Shown: positions 1 to 9,168, numbered from the stretch's first letter. The stretch is DNA of 64,000 nt from Motiliproteus sp. SC1-56 (GCF_017309075.1 NZ_JAEMGS010000005.1:62001-126000), one strand, 5' to 3'. The notes: generated by a model not told the origin, from the letters alone. Numbers and translations are program-made.

Positions 1-1
1 G

Positions 2-748
2 GTCGAGATCATCGCCGGTCAGCGCGCGGCCGGGCTCACCGCAGACGGCAGCGTGGCGGTGGAGCTGGCCAGCGGCGCCACCCTGACCAGCCGCGCGGTG
101 GTACTGGCCACCGGCGCCCGCTGGCGGGAACTGAACGTGCCCGGTGAGCATGAGTACCGCGGCAAGGGCGTAGCTTACTGCCCGCATTGCGACGGCCCCT
201 TGTTCAAGGGTAAGCCCGTGGCCGTGGTGGGGGGCGGCAACTCCGGGATCGAGGCCGCCATCGACCTGGCCGGCATCGTCGAGCACGTGACGGTGGTAGA
301 GTTTGCCGACAGCCTGCGCGCCGACGAGGTGCTCCAGGCCAAGGCGCGCGCCCTGCCCAACCTGGAGATCGTGCTCAACGCCCAGACCACGGAAGTAGTG
401 GGGGACGGAAATAAAGTGGTGGCCCTGCAGTACCGGGACCGCGCCAGCGGCCAGGATCACCGGCTCGAGGTGGCGGGAATTTTCGTCCAGATTGGCCTCG
501 TGCCCAACACCGACTGGCTCAAGGCGAGCGGCGTGGAGCTGAACCGCTTTGGCGAAATTGCCGTCAACGACCGCGGCGCGACCAACCTGCCAGGGGTTTA
601 CGCGGCGGGCGATGCCACCACGGTTCCCTTCAAGCAGATCATCATCGCTATGGGGGCCGGCGCCGGCGCAGCACTGGGTGCCTTCGATCACCTGATGCGC
701 TCAGCGCCGGTTGAGTCAACCGAAGAGCAACCCCGACTGAGAGCCTGA
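2..748 (+). CDS. ahpF: Alkyl hydroperoxide reductase subunit F (5' truncated by window edge)
   Basis: Flavoprotein disulfide reductase that passes electrons from NADH to the peroxiredoxin AhpC in the cytosol. About 248 C-terminal residues are visible; the frame is open from base 2, so the start and the N-terminal thioredoxin-like domains lie outside. The redox pair CPHC is at visible residues 60-63, followed by the pyridine-nucleotide loop [10 protein letters not shown] and the C-terminal FAD motif YAAGDAT. The end, [19 protein letters not shown], fits AhpF better than thioredoxin reductase TrxB. A strong hairpin terminator follows. ahpC would be expected upstream of the window, which cannot be checked. 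Confidence 0.93.
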   Translation, partial: VEIIAGQRAAGLTADGSVAVELASGATLTSRAVVLATGARWRELNVPGEHEYRGKGVAYCPHCDGPLFKGKPVAVVGGGNSGIEAAIDLAGIVEHVTVVEFADSLRADEVLQAKARALPNLEIVLNAQTTEVVGDGNKVVALQYRDRASGQDHRLEVAGIFVQIGLVPNTDWLKASGVELNRFGEIAVNDRGATNLPGVYAAGDATTVPFKQIIIAMGAGAGAALGAFDHLMRSAPVESTEEQPRLRA

Positions 749-790
749 CGCCTGGCTCAGGCCACGAGCGCCTGAGGGCTGTCGCCAATA

Positions 791-828
791 CGACAAACCG
801 GGCCATCACGCCCGGTTTTGTCGCTTTT
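791..828 (+). terminator. Rho-independent terminator after ahpF
   Basis: A hairpin with arms starting CGACAAACCGGG and ending CCCGGTTTTGTCG, with a short CCATCACG loop and a trailing CTTTT. It lies 43 bases after the ahpF stop and also separates ahpF from the convergent minus-strand gene. Confidence 0.8.
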
Positions 829-854
829 GCCTCCGCCGCTTTCAAAGCGGCTTA

Positions 855-1262
855 TCAGCCGCCGTCGCAGGGATCGTCTCGACGGGGACAGACCTCCAGG
901 TTCCCCTCCGGCACCCCGGAGAGCAGACCACTCAGGACCGCCGGTTCAAACCCCACCCAGCGTCGCTGGCCCAGGCGCATCAGGGGACGACGGATCAGTA
1001 ACGGGTCGGCCACCAGCAGTTTCAGTGCAGCCTTGGCATCCAGGGACTCGGGTACCACCTCGCCCCGCTTCACCGCGGGGGCGCTGCGGTTGAACCACTC
1101 CGCCACCGGCCGCCTGCCAAAGTAACGACGCAACCGCGACGGGGTCCAGGGCTGGGCCAGCAGGTCATGCACCACCAGGTGATGTCCGGCCTTTTCCAGC
1201 AACTGCTTCTGACGGGCATTGCCCGCACAGCCCGGCTTTTCGTAAAACTCAATCACTGCCAT
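855..1262 (-). CDS. ArsC/Spx-family 'nitrogenase-associated' thioredoxin-fold protein
   Basis: 135-residue protein of the ArsC/Spx superfamily, closest in layout to the small proteins called nitrogenase-associated protein in diazotrophs. The N-terminus MAVIEFYEKPGC carries one cysteine (Cys12) in the usual ArsC position, followed by GNARQKQLLEKAGH. A conserved RRPLMRLGQRRWVGFE stretch lies in the C-terminal half. I chose the ATG at 1262 because it begins at the family start and overlaps the stop of the upstream gene as TGATG, indicating translational coupling. The extra 17 upstream codons in frame read through the neighbouring gene. The biochemical role of the family is not established; arsenate reduction should not be assumed. 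Confidence 0.78.
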   Translation of the reverse strand: MAVIEFYEKPGCAGNARQKQLLEKAGHHLVVHDLLAQPWTPSRLRRYFGRRPVAEWFNRSAPAVKRGEVVPESLDAKAALKLLVADPLLIRRPLMRLGQRRWVGFEPAVLSGLLSGVPEGNLEVCPRRDDPCDGG

Positions 1263-1462
1263 CAGCCTTTGGCCTCTTTCAACGCCCGAGCCGCCTCCCG
1301 CCATGCCTGGCACGCCCGGTAGGTGGATTCAGCCACCGCTGGCAGTTCCTCGAACGCGGCGGGCAGCCGCTCTTCAGCCAAGTCGTGCAACTGCATGGCC
1401 CATTCGCCGGCAATGCGTTTGCGCTTCTTAACTTCTTTCTCCAACGTCGAAATATCGTTCAT
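1262..1462 (-). CDS. Rop-like (NifX-associated, CCE_0567-type) small helical protein
   Basis: 66-residue acidic helical protein starting MNDISTLEKEVKKRKR, with the conserved stretch AGEWAMQLHDLAEERLPAAF and the end CQAWREAARALKEAKG. This matches the Rop-like family (PF05082) usually found in nif clusters beside nifX and DUF269 genes. The family forms a two-helix hairpin; its exact role in nitrogen fixation is unknown. I chose the ATG at 1462 because the family begins there; the frame stays open to 1519, but those codons overlap a sigma-54-like site. It is coupled to the next gene by a one-base stop/start overlap. The nif association is family knowledge; no nif structural genes are in the window. 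Confidence 0.75.
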   Translation of the reverse strand: MNDISTLEKEVKKRKRIAGEWAMQLHDLAEERLPAAFEELPAVAESTYRACQAWREAARALKEAKG

Positions 1463-1515
1463 GAGATCTGGCTTCCACCCGGTATTCACTATGCTCAGTG
1501 CTTGCAGAACAACCT

Positions 1516-1530
1516 GCAAACACTATGCCG
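1516..1530 (-). promoter_or_regulatory. Weak sigma-54-like -24/-12 element upstream of the nif-associated pair
   Basis: Read on the minus strand the site is CGGCATAGTGTTTGC: GG and GC dinucleotides exactly ten bases apart and TTGC intact, with two differences from TGGCAC. It lies about 55 bases before the Rop-like start. I found no clean TGT-N10-ACA NifA site upstream, so the call is tentative. Confidence 0.3.
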
Positions 1531-1636
1531 GAAGAAGGAGGTGGCCTTAAGCGTGCGAAGGACAGGGTGTGCAAGCAAATAAACCGGCGCGGCGGGGAAG
1601 ACTGCGGGGCCAGCCGGGCCTGAGGCCCGCCCTAGA

Positions 1637-2311
1637 TCAGGGCGTCTTGTTCTGCTTGGACTGCTGCTTATCGCGAAAGAACGCCGGCCTGCGAAACAGC
1701 GGGCTGCCAACGACCGGGGGGGCACGCGTGCCGGTGACGCCGGCGGTCAGGGTCAGGCGCATCGCCTCCTCCATGCTGATTTCCAGCGGGGTCAGCGCAC
1801 TGCGGGGCATCAGCACCGTATAGCCGCCGATCATGTAGCTCATCGGCAGGTAAACCAGGATATGGTCCGGCTCACGCAGCCCCTTGGGCAGGTTCTCCTC
1901 CACCGTCTGAGTCACGAAGCCGATCAGCTTGATCTCGCCACCGCCCATCGAAACCGACACCACCTGGTCAAACTCCTTTTTGGTGGCGGGGGAGAAATAG
2001 TCGATAAAGTCATGAATCGCACCGTAGATGGATTTGACCAGGGGCATGCGGTACAGCAGCTGTTCGGACAGGGCGAAGAGGCGTTGCACCAGGTAGGCCT
2101 TCATCATCAGCCCCATCACGAAGGCGATTCCCAGCCCCGCCACCATGCCCATGCCGGGCCAGTAGTAGGCCTCGGGCAACATCAGCTTGATCATCTCCCC
2201 CAGCACGGCTTCGGCGGCGGTAGCCAGCCAGAACAGCAGGTAGAGGGTCAGCGCCACCGGCAAAATGGTGACCAGACCGGTCAATATATTACGACTGACA
2301 AAGCTCAGCAT
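1637..2311 (-). CDS. DUF502 family inner-membrane protein
   Basis: 224-residue membrane protein of the DUF502 family, function unknown. Two hydrophobic segments are visible, at about residues 8-30 and 55-75, followed by a soluble part with the family motifs VKSIYGAIHDFIDYFSP and LVYLPMSYMIGGYTVLMPRS. The C-terminus is basic and probably disordered. The start is supported by GGAGG six bases upstream of the ATG. It lies alone between minus-strand genes with no clear operon partner. Confidence 0.82.
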   Translation of the reverse strand: MLSFVSRNILTGLVTILPVALTLYLLFWLATAAEAVLGEMIKLMLPEAYYWPGMGMVAGLGIAFVMGLMMKAYLVQRLFALSEQLLYRMPLVKSIYGAIHDFIDYFSPATKKEFDQVVSVSMGGGEIKLIGFVTQTVEENLPKGLREPDHILVYLPMSYMIGGYTVLMPRSALTPLEISMEEAMRLTLTAGVTGTRAPPVVGSPLFRRPAFFRDKQQSKQNKTP

Positions 2312-2423
2312 GAACGGCCTCCATGGCGGCGAGCATGCGGGGATACCCGCTTCATGGGAAGTGATATCACCGGCGGCAGAGACCGCCGGATAACGGGAAA
2401 CAGGCTTTGGGTCTCAAACCGGA

Positions 2424-3950
2424 TCAGCGCTTGCGCCAACGCAGGCTGTAGAGATCCCTGCGCCGGTCCTTGAGGTTGGTGACCGAACCTTCATTGCGCA
2501 CCACCTTGAGCCGGTCCAGGTCCAGGTCGGAGAACAGGATCATCTCGGTATTGGGGGTCGCCTCGTTCATCACCGCGTCATGGGGGAAGGAGAAGTCCGA
2601 GGGCGAGAACACCGCCGACTGGGCGTACTGCACGTCCAGGCTCTCCACCGACGGCAGGTTGCCGACGGAGCCGCACACCACCACGTAGCACTCGTTCTCG
2701 ATGGCCCGGGCCTGGGCGCAGTGGCGCACCCGCAAAAACCCGTTCTTGGTGTCCGTCCAGAAGGGTACAAACAGGATCTCCAGCCCCCGGCTGGCCATGA
2801 TCCGCGCCAGCTCCGGAAACTCCACGTCGTAACAGATAAGAATGCCGACCCGGCCGGCATCGGTGTCGAACACCTCGAGACCGTCGCCGCCCTCGATCAC
2901 CCAGTCCCACTTCTCATGCGGGGTGATGTGCAGCTTGTACTGCTCCTCCACAGAGCCGTCGCGGCGGCAGAGGTAAGAGAGGTTGTAGAGCCGCTCGTCC
3001 TTTATCAACGGCATGGAGCCGGTGATGATGTTGATGTTGTACTCCACCGCCATGCGCTGCATCTCGTCACGAAAGCGGGCGGTAAAGTTGGCCAGGAAGC
3101 GGATCGCCTCCATCCGCTGGGTGGAGTCGGTGAGTCCCATCAAAGGCGCGTTGAAAAACTCCGGAAACACCGCGAAATCGCTCTGGTAGTCCGAGACCGC
3201 GTCAACAAAGTACTCCACCTGCTGGAGCACGTCCTCGACGCTGTGAAATTCCCGCATCTGCCACTGCACCACCCCCACCCGCACCTGGGTCTTGGGCTGG
3301 GACAGCAGCGACGTATCGGGCTGGTAGAAGATATTGCTCCACTCCAGCAGGGTGGCATAGCCCTGGGACTTCTCGTCTTCGGGCATGTACTGGCCCAGCA
3401 CCCGCTTCACCTGAAAATCGTTGGCCAGTTGAAAGGAGAGAATGGGGTCGTAAATCTCCCGGCGCCCCACCCGCTCGATATACTCCTGGGGTGAACACTC
3501 ATCGGCGTGCTCGTGGTAGCCGGGAATCCGCCCCCCGGCCAGGATCCCCTGCAGGTTGAGCTGACGGCACAGCTCCTTGCGCGCCTCGTAGAGCCGACGC
3601 CCCAGGCGATAGCCCCGGTAGTCGGGGTGGATCAGCACATCCAGTCCGTAGAGGGCATCCCCCTTGGGGTTGTTGAGGATCTGCATGCGCTTGCCGATCA
3701 GGTCGTCGTAGGTGTGGGGGTTGCTGAAACGGCGGTAGTCCACCCGCACGGTCAGGGCCAGCCCGACGATTTCCTCGCCGTCCTCGATGCAGATCTGCCC
3801 CTCTTCGAAATCGGCCACCAGCTTGGCCAGGGTGGCCTCCGGCCAAGCGCCGCCGATGTCGTCATAGACCCGGTCCATCAGGCGCTTGATCGCCGGGTAG
3901 TCGTCTTCATGGAGGTTACGGAGATTCAGGTGAAGCTCTTCTGCGGCCAT
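2424..3950 (-). CDS. GNAT acetyltransferase - nitrilase-superfamily fusion protein
   Basis: 508-residue two-domain protein. Residues about 8-200 form a GNAT N-acetyltransferase fold with the acetyl-CoA loop RGYRLGRRLYEA near residue 112. Residues about 222-495 form a carbon-nitrogen hydrolase with the full Glu-Lys-Cys triad: E264 in VFPEFF, K339 in EEQYKLHI and C373 in GILICYDVEFPE. The hydrolase half resembles omega-amidase/Nit-type enzymes acting on small amides; the substrate cannot be told from sequence. The fused order is known in proteobacteria. The ATG at 3950 has AGAGGA at the right distance. It is divergent from wrbA. Confidence 0.85.
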   Translation of the reverse strand: MAAEELHLNLRNLHEDDYPAIKRLMDRVYDDIGGAWPEATLAKLVADFEEGQICIEDGEEIVGLALTVRVDYRRFSNPHTYDDLIGKRMQILNNPKGDALYGLDVLIHPDYRGYRLGRRLYEARKELCRQLNLQGILAGGRIPGYHEHADECSPQEYIERVGRREIYDPILSFQLANDFQVKRVLGQYMPEDEKSQGYATLLEWSNIFYQPDTSLLSQPKTQVRVGVVQWQMREFHSVEDVLQQVEYFVDAVSDYQSDFAVFPEFFNAPLMGLTDSTQRMEAIRFLANFTARFRDEMQRMAVEYNINIITGSMPLIKDERLYNLSYLCRRDGSVEEQYKLHITPHEKWDWVIEGGDGLEVFDTDAGRVGILICYDVEFPELARIMASRGLEILFVPFWTDTKNGFLRVRHCAQARAIENECYVVVCGSVGNLPSVESLDVQYAQSAVFSPSDFSFPHDAVMNEATPNTEMILFSDLDLDRLKVVRNEGSVTNLKDRRRDLYSLRWRKR

Positions 3951-4161
3951 GTGGTCCTCTCTACTGCGAATATACCCCTATAACATAGTCCGGAGCCGCG
4001 GCCATTGTCGCATTCAAAACCGGGACCTGGAAACCGGCGGCGCCGGGCAGACCGGTTCTTTAATGGCAACCAAAATGCGATTTGTCCGTTGCTGCACCGG
4101 CATTTTGCGACCCAAGCGCTACCCTTAACGGGGATCAAACCACGGGCAGAAGGAGCATCCG

Positions 4162-4764
4162 ATGAGCAAATTACTGGTTCTTTACTACTCCATGTGGGGA
4201 CACGTGGAAACCATGGCCAAGGCGGTCGCCGAAGGCGCCCGCGAGATCGAAGGGGTCGAGGTTACCCTGAAGCGGGTGCCGGAGCTGATGCCCGAAGAGG
4301 TGGCCAAAAACGCCGGCGCCAAGCTGGACCAGGATGCCCCCGTGGCCGACCCCAAGGAGCTGGGAGACTACGACGCCATCATTTTCGGCACCCCTACCCG
4401 GTTCGGCAACATGGCCAGCCAGATGCGCAACTTCCTGGACCAGACCGGCGCGTTGTGGGTCAATCACTCCCTGGTAGGCAAAGTCGGCAGCGTCTTTACC
4501 AGCACCGGAACCGGGGGCGGCAACGAAACCACCATTCAATCCTTTCACACCACCCTGATGCATCACGGCATGGTGCTGGTAGGCCTGCCCTACAGCTGCG
4601 AAGCCCTTGCCGACATCAGCGAGGTCAAAGGCGGTTCACCCTGGGGCGCCGCGACCCTGGCGAACAGCGACGGCTCCCGCCAACCCTCGGCAAAAGAGCT
4701 GTCCATGGCCCGCTTTCAGGGGCGGCATGTTGCCGAGATCGCCCATAAACTACACGGCGGCTGA
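4162..4764 (+). CDS. wrbA: NAD(P)H:quinone oxidoreductase, WrbA type
   Basis: 200-residue flavodoxin-fold enzyme that reduces quinones by two electrons at the cost of NAD(P)H, limiting redox cycling. The FMN-binding N-terminus reads [19 protein letters not shown]; the family-specific glycine-rich loop [11 protein letters not shown] and the [11 protein letters not shown] stretch are present. The length matches the family (about 200 residues). AGAAGGAG lies seven bases before the ATG. It is transcribed alone, divergently from the GNAT-nitrilase gene. Confidence 0.93.
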   Translation: MSKLLVLYYSMWGHVETMAKAVAEGAREIEGVEVTLKRVPELMPEEVAKNAGAKLDQDAPVADPKELGDYDAIIFGTPTRFGNMASQMRNFLDQTGALWVNHSLVGKVGSVFTSTGTGGGNETTIQSFHTTLMHHGMVLVGLPYSCEALADISEVKGGSPWGAATLANSDGSRQPSAKELSMARFQGRHVAEIAHKLHGG

Positions 4765-4794
4765 GGCGGGCCCTAAGACCGTCAAAAAAGACCT

Positions 4795-4828
4795 GGAAAA
4801 AGAACGGCGGCCCCCGGCCGCCGTTGCC
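4795..4828 (-). terminator. Rho-independent terminator for the DUF411 gene
   Basis: GC-rich hairpin (AACGGCGGC / GCCGCCGTT) followed on the minus strand by CTTTTT. It lies just past the minus-strand gene stop at 4846; the convergent wrbA may share the hairpin. Confidence 0.65.
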
Positions 4829-4845
4829 AGGAGCTTGAGCCTGCC

Positions 4846-5334
4846 TCAGTAGTCGCTGTACTCCTTAAACAGGCTCACCTCGCCATCCTCCGAGAGGGCA
4901 TAAACCTTGAAGGCGTCCTTGCGCGCGCCTTCCCAGTCCATACCCGGCCCGCCGGAAGGCATCCCCGGCACGGTCAGTAGCCGAATATCACTCTCACTCG
5001 CCAGCAACGCCTTGATATCCTGGGCCGGCACATGGCCCTCGATCACCTTGCCGTCCACCACGGCGGTGTGGCAGGAAGCCCCCTGGGGCGGCACCCCGTG
5101 CTTCTCCTTGTAGGGATCGACGTCCTCCACCACCACATCCTCAACCCGGAAGTTATGCGCCTCAAGGTGCTCGATCCAGCCCTTGCAGCAGCCGCAGCTT
5201 TCCGCCCGGTAGACGGTAATATCGTATTGGCGATCGGTCCGCCCCTCGAGCCAGACCGGGTCGGCCGCCCCCGCGCTGGCCGCTCCGACCGCCATGATAA
5301 CGCCGAGAGTCGTCGCCAGAAGTGCTTTTTTCAT
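4846..5334 (-). CDS. DUF411 secreted metal-binding protein
   Basis: 162-residue exported protein. A signal peptide covers about residues 1-23 (LLATTLGVIMAVGAASAGA). The family signature follows: CGCC at residues 47-50 within AESCGCCKGWIEHL, and GASCHTAVVDGKVIEGHVP. DUF411 proteins are often found near copper-resistance genes and are thought to bind copper through the cysteines. No copper genes are adjacent here, so the role is inferred from the family only. It has its own terminator and seems to be monocistronic. Confidence 0.85.
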   Translation of the reverse strand: MKKALLATTLGVIMAVGAASAGAADPVWLEGRTDRQYDITVYRAESCGCCKGWIEHLEAHNFRVEDVVVEDVDPYKEKHGVPPQGASCHTAVVDGKVIEGHVPAQDIKALLASESDIRLLTVPGMPSGGPGMDWEGARKDAFKVYALSEDGEVSLFKEYSDY

Positions 5335-5470
5335 CTATGAATTACCTCTGATTAGCTTGAAATTGTAAGCCGTGATTCGCCCATCTTAACGCCTAGAGAC
5401 CCTACCCGGGACAGGGAGTTCCGGTAAGCGTTTGAATCGCTTTTTCGATAGCCCGCCTGGAGCGCCCGCA

Positions 5471-6460
5471 ATGAAATACGTTGAAGTGATTGCCCAGGCG
5501 TCCAGTACCGAAACCATCCTCAAGATCGCCGTCAAACAGAAAGCACTGGACGTACGCCTGGGGCTCGAAGGAGACGACGGGATGCGCCCCATCCGCCTGC
5601 TGGTGCGCAAAGACCGCCTGCAGGCGCTGATCGACGACCTGCAGCATATTCTCGGCGCCCAGCCCACCTCGCGCATTCTGGTCATGGCGGTGGAAGCCAC
5701 GGTGCCCGAGCCCGAGGAGTCGGAGCGGGAACGGGAGAGCGAAGCCATCGCCGCCCGCGAAGAGCTGGTGGAAACCGCCGACCGCATGAGCCGCCTCAAC
5801 CTCAACTATTTCATCCTGGTGCTGCTTTCCACCCTGGTCGCGGCCATCGGTTTGATCTACAACCAGGTGGCAGTGATCATCGGCGGTATGGTGATTGCCC
5901 CGTTGCTGGGGCCTAACCTGGCCCTGAGCCTGAGCATCACCCTTGGCAACGTCCGGCAGGTTCGCCAGGCCCTGGTCAGCCTGGCGGTGGGCGTTCTGGT
6001 GCCCATTGTGGTGGGGGCCCTGATCGGCTTTTTCTGGACCGGGGAGTTAGACAGCCCGGCCATCAGCGCTCGCACCAACGCGGGACTTGCCGCCGCCACC
6101 CTCGGCCTCACCTCGGGTGCGGCCGCGGCGCTCTCCCTGACCAGCGGCATCTCCTCGGCTCTGGTCGGCGTGATGGTCTCGGTGGCCTTGCTGCCACCGG
6201 CCACGGCCCTGGGACTGATGCTGGGCCAGGGTGAATATCTGACCGCCGCCGGCGCTGCCCTGCTGCTGGCGATCGACATCGTCTGCATCAACCTGGCCTG
6301 CAAAGCCGTGTTCTTTTTCAAGGGCGTACGGCCCCGCCTGGGGGAAGACCAGGAACGGGCGAAACTGGCGACGGTCGGCTACGCCCTCACCTGGGTCGCA
6401 TCCCTGGCGGTGCTGCTGCTGTTGAACGCCCTGCGCCAACAGCTTCTGTCAGCCCCCTAG
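5471..6460 (+). CDS. DUF389 (TIGR00341-type) membrane protein
   Basis: 329-residue membrane protein of unknown function. A soluble N-terminal domain (about 1-85), an acidic helical linker rich in E and R, then several membrane segments from about residue 108, with the DUF389 core GGMVIAPLLGPNLALSL. I took the ATG at 5471 (MKYVEVIAQ) because it matches the usual family start and has GGAG upstream. Thirteen further in-frame codons exist to 5432 but look non-coding. Confidence 0.82.
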   Translation: MKYVEVIAQASSTETILKIAVKQKALDVRLGLEGDDGMRPIRLLVRKDRLQALIDDLQHILGAQPTSRILVMAVEATVPEPEESERERESEAIAAREELVETADRMSRLNLNYFILVLLSTLVAAIGLIYNQVAVIIGGMVIAPLLGPNLALSLSITLGNVRQVRQALVSLAVGVLVPIVVGALIGFFWTGELDSPAISARTNAGLAAATLGLTSGAAAALSLTSGISSALVGVMVSVALLPPATALGLMLGQGEYLTAAGAALLLAIDIVCINLACKAVFFFKGVRPRLGEDQERAKLATVGYALTWVASLAVLLLLNALRQQLLSAP

Positions 6461-6493
6461 GCGGCTGCTGGTACAGGACTTAACGCCATGCCC

Positions 6494-7192
6494 TCATGGA
6501 TCGCCCAGACACCAGGCCACGGCGTGCTCTGCGTGAAGGACCGTGGTATCAAACAGCGGCAGCGCCGCTTCGCCGTCATCGACGAGCATGCCGATCTCAG
6601 TGCATCCCAGGATCACCCCCTCGGCGCCGGCCTTCCCCAGGCGTTCAATCACCTCGCCAAGACGGGTCTTTGAGCGTTCGCTTACCACCCCGCGGCACAG
6701 TTCATCGAAAATGACGCCGTGCAGCCAGGCCCGGTCATCGGCGTCAGGAGTGATCACCGTCTGCCCAAAGTGATCAACCAGCCGTTGCCGGTAGAAGGGC
6801 TGCTCCATGGTAAAGGCGGTACCCAGCAGGCCCACCTTGCGAATGCCCGCCTGCGCCAGCGCCGCACCGACCGCGTCGACGACGTGCAGCAAGGGAATTC
6901 CGAGAGCCTCCTGGAGCGTCGGGGCCACCCGGTGCATGGTGTTGCTGGCGAGCAGCAAACAGCCGGCCCCGGCCCCTTCCAACTGCTGGGCCGCCGGCAC
7001 CAGGATGCGGCGAACGGTATCCCAGTCGTCGCGATGCTGGGCGCGCTGCAAGGGTTCAAAATCGACACTGGCGAGCAGGATGGATGCCGAGTGCAGTTTC
7101 CCGAGGGCCCGGTTGACCCCCTGGTTGAGCAAGCGGTAGTAAACCTGGGTACTTTCCCAGCTCATGCCTCCCAAAAGACCGACAGTTTTCAA
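6494..7192 (-). CDS. Aspartate/glutamate racemase family protein (YgeA-like)
   Basis: 232-residue amino-acid racemase. It begins KTVGLLGGMSWEST, a hallmark of the Asp/Glu racemase family. The second catalytic cysteine is present in GVILGCTEIGML. The first position reads LLASNTMHRVA, with threonine in place of cysteine, as in E. coli YgeA, which prefers L-substrates. The start is a TTG at 7192 preceded by AGGAGG at five bases; the longer ATG frame to 7261 has no support. It is convergent with the DUF389 gene and divergent from gltA. Confidence 0.82.
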   Translation of the reverse strand: MKTVGLLGGMSWESTQVYYRLLNQGVNRALGKLHSASILLASVDFEPLQRAQHRDDWDTVRRILVPAAQQLEGAGAGCLLLASNTMHRVAPTLQEALGIPLLHVVDAVGAALAQAGIRKVGLLGTAFTMEQPFYRQRLVDHFGQTVITPDADDRAWLHGVIFDELCRGVVSERSKTRLGEVIERLGKAGAEGVILGCTEIGMLVDDGEAALPLFDTTVLHAEHAVAWCLGDP

Positions 7193-7493
7193 CACAGCCT
7201 CCTGTACATTCACACTCTTTTGCCCGCACGCAGCGAACGTCCTCGGAACGAGATAACGCAACCTGTTGTAGCAGGACCGTTAGTCGCTGTCCTTCCTAAA
7301 CCCGGGCCTGGGCCCGCACCCGCACCTGCACCCTCTCCTGCAACACGCACCGGGTTGGCGCCGCCTTTTCCCGGTCCCAAACCGCGGCGGTGCCGCTCCT
7401 TTGGAACGGGGCCTTCCTGCGGCCTCCGTTGCGCCGGCACTGGTCTATCCTCAAATTGGCAATGCCCCTTACCGGCATCGCAAGGATCCGATT

Positions 7494-8789
7494 ATGGCCA
7501 AGAACACCGTTACCATCACCGACAACCGGAATGGCAACTCGCTGGAACTGCCCATCCAGCAAGGCACCGCGGGACCACCGGTGGTGGATATCCGCGGCCT
7601 CTACCCGGAACTGGGGCTGTTCACCCTGGACCCGGGCTATAAATCTACAGCCGCCTGCACCAGCCGCATCACCTTTATTGACGGCGAGAAGGGCATTCTC
7701 CTCTATCGGGGCTACCCCATCGAGCAACTCGCCGAGCAAAGCAACTTCACCGAAACCGCCTACCTGTTGTTGAAGGGGGAGCTCCCCACCCAGGAAGAGC
7801 TTGACGGCTTCAACGGTCTCATCCGCAAGCACTCCATGGTCCACGAGCAGCTACTGCACCTCTACCAGGGATTTCGCCGCGACGCCCACCCCATGGCGAT
7901 CATGGTGGGGGTGGTGGGTGCCCTCTCCGCCTTCTACCACGACGAGCTCAATATTCACGACCAGCAGGATCGCGAGCGCTTCGCCGTGCGCCTGCTCGGT
8001 AAGGTGGCAACCATTGCAGCCGCCTCCTACAAGCACGCCCTGGGCCAGCCGTTTGTCTACCCGGACAACAGCCTGGATTATGCCGGTAACCTGTTGAAAA
8101 TGCTGTTCGGCGTGCCCGCCGAGAAATACGAGGTCAACCCGATCCTGTCCAAGGCCCTGGACAAAATCCTGATCCTTCACGCCGACCACGAGCAGAATGC
8201 CTCCACCTCCACCGTGCGCCTGGCCGGTTCCACCGGCGCCAACCCCTTTGCCGCCATTTCCGCGGGCATCGGCGCCCTGTGGGGGCCGCTCCACGGCGGG
8301 GCCAACGAAGCGGTGCTGGCGATGCTGGCCGAGATCGGCGACGTCAAGCAGGTGCCCAAGTTCATCAAACGGGCCAAGTCCCCCGACGACCCCTTCCGGC
8401 TCATGGGGTTCGGTCATCGGGTCTACCGCAATCACGATCCCCGCGCCCGAGTACTGCGCGAGGAGGCCAAGAAAGTGTTGGAGGCCCTGGGGCGGCTGGA
8501 GGATCCGCGCTTCAAGCTGGCGCTGGAGCTGGAGCGTATCGCCCTGGAAGATGAGTATTTCATCGAGAAGAAGCTCTACCCCAACGTGGACTTCTACTCC
8601 GGCATTATCGAAAGCGCGATGGGGATTCCGACCAACATGTTCACCGTCATGTTCGCGCTTTCCCGTTGCGTGGGCTGGATTGCCCAGTGGAAGGAGATGA
8701 TGGTCGACCCGGACCTGGTGATCGGCCGCCCCCGTCAGCTCTACGAGGGAGCGGGGCCTCGCGATTACCTATCCATTGAACAACGGTGA
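7494..8789 (+). CDS. gltA: Citrate synthase (type II)
   Basis: 431-residue enzyme condensing acetyl-CoA and oxaloacetate in the TCA cycle. Length and N-terminus match the NADH-sensitive hexameric type of Gram-negative bacteria (E. coli GltA, 427 residues). Catalytic motifs are visible: [26 protein letters not shown] with the active-site histidine, and [10 protein letters not shown] with the catalytic aspartate. The ATG at 7494 has AAGGAT upstream; the frame stays open to 7401 but the extra codons are not GltA-like. It is monocistronic. Confidence 0.96.
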   Translation: MAKNTVTITDNRNGNSLELPIQQGTAGPPVVDIRGLYPELGLFTLDPGYKSTAACTSRITFIDGEKGILLYRGYPIEQLAEQSNFTETAYLLLKGELPTQEELDGFNGLIRKHSMVHEQLLHLYQGFRRDAHPMAIMVGVVGALSAFYHDELNIHDQQDRERFAVRLLGKVATIAAASYKHALGQPFVYPDNSLDYAGNLLKMLFGVPAEKYEVNPILSKALDKILILHADHEQNASTSTVRLAGSTGANPFAAISAGIGALWGPLHGGANEAVLAMLAEIGDVKQVPKFIKRAKSPDDPFRLMGFGHRVYRNHDPRARVLREEAKKVLEALGRLEDPRFKLALELERIALEDEYFIEKKLYPNVDFYSGIIESAMGIPTNMFTVMFALSRCVGWIAQWKEMMVDPDLVIGRPRQLYEGAGPRDYLSIEQR

Positions 8790-8880
8790 CCCTTAAGCCG
8801 CTGCGAAGGGCGGAAGTTCAAGCATCACCGCTGCGGGCCGGCAGAAGCCAAGCGAGGCGCGCTGCCGGCATAGCCGGGTA

Positions 8881-9168
8881 TCAGTCGTGGGTGATCGGCT
8901 TGTCGGTGAAGAGAAAGTCTTTGAGGTGAGCGTCGAAACAGGGATCGCGGCGGCGGATCCACTCCAGCAACATGGCCGCGTGTTCCTTTTCCTCGTCCCG
9001 GTTGTGGGCCAGGATCCCTTTGAGTTCGTCATCCTTGGCGGCGTCAACCCGCTGGTTGTACCAGTCCGCGGCTTCGAGCTCTTCCATCAGCGAAGTGATG
9101 GCCCGGTGCATATCCCGCGTCTCGTCGGACAGCTCCTCGATCGGCTCATGGTAGCCTTCATTGGCCAT
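8881..9168 (-). CDS. Encapsulated-ferritin-like (EncFtn family) protein lacking a targeting tail
   Basis: 95-residue two-helix protein of the EncFtn family, which oxidises Fe(II) at a site shared between subunits and normally acts inside an encapsulin shell. The metal-site residues align with those of Rhodospirillum rubrum EncFtn: E30 in MEELEAADWY, and E60 and H63 in HNRDEEKEHAAM. It stops at FTDKPITHD, without the glycine-rich C-terminal encapsulation peptide. No encapsulin gene is adjacent. GGGAGGAA precedes the ATG. It may work free in the cytosol or be targeted another way; that is open. Confidence 0.85.
   Translation of the reverse strand: MANEGYHEPIEELSDETRDMHRAITSLMEELEAADWYNQRVDAAKDDELKGILAHNRDEEKEHAAMLLEWIRRRDPCFDAHLKDFLFTDKPITHD

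Noticed and set aside
855-1262. Arsenate reductase
   Set aside because: The fold is ArsC-like but the gene is coupled to a nif-associated gene and no ars genes are near.
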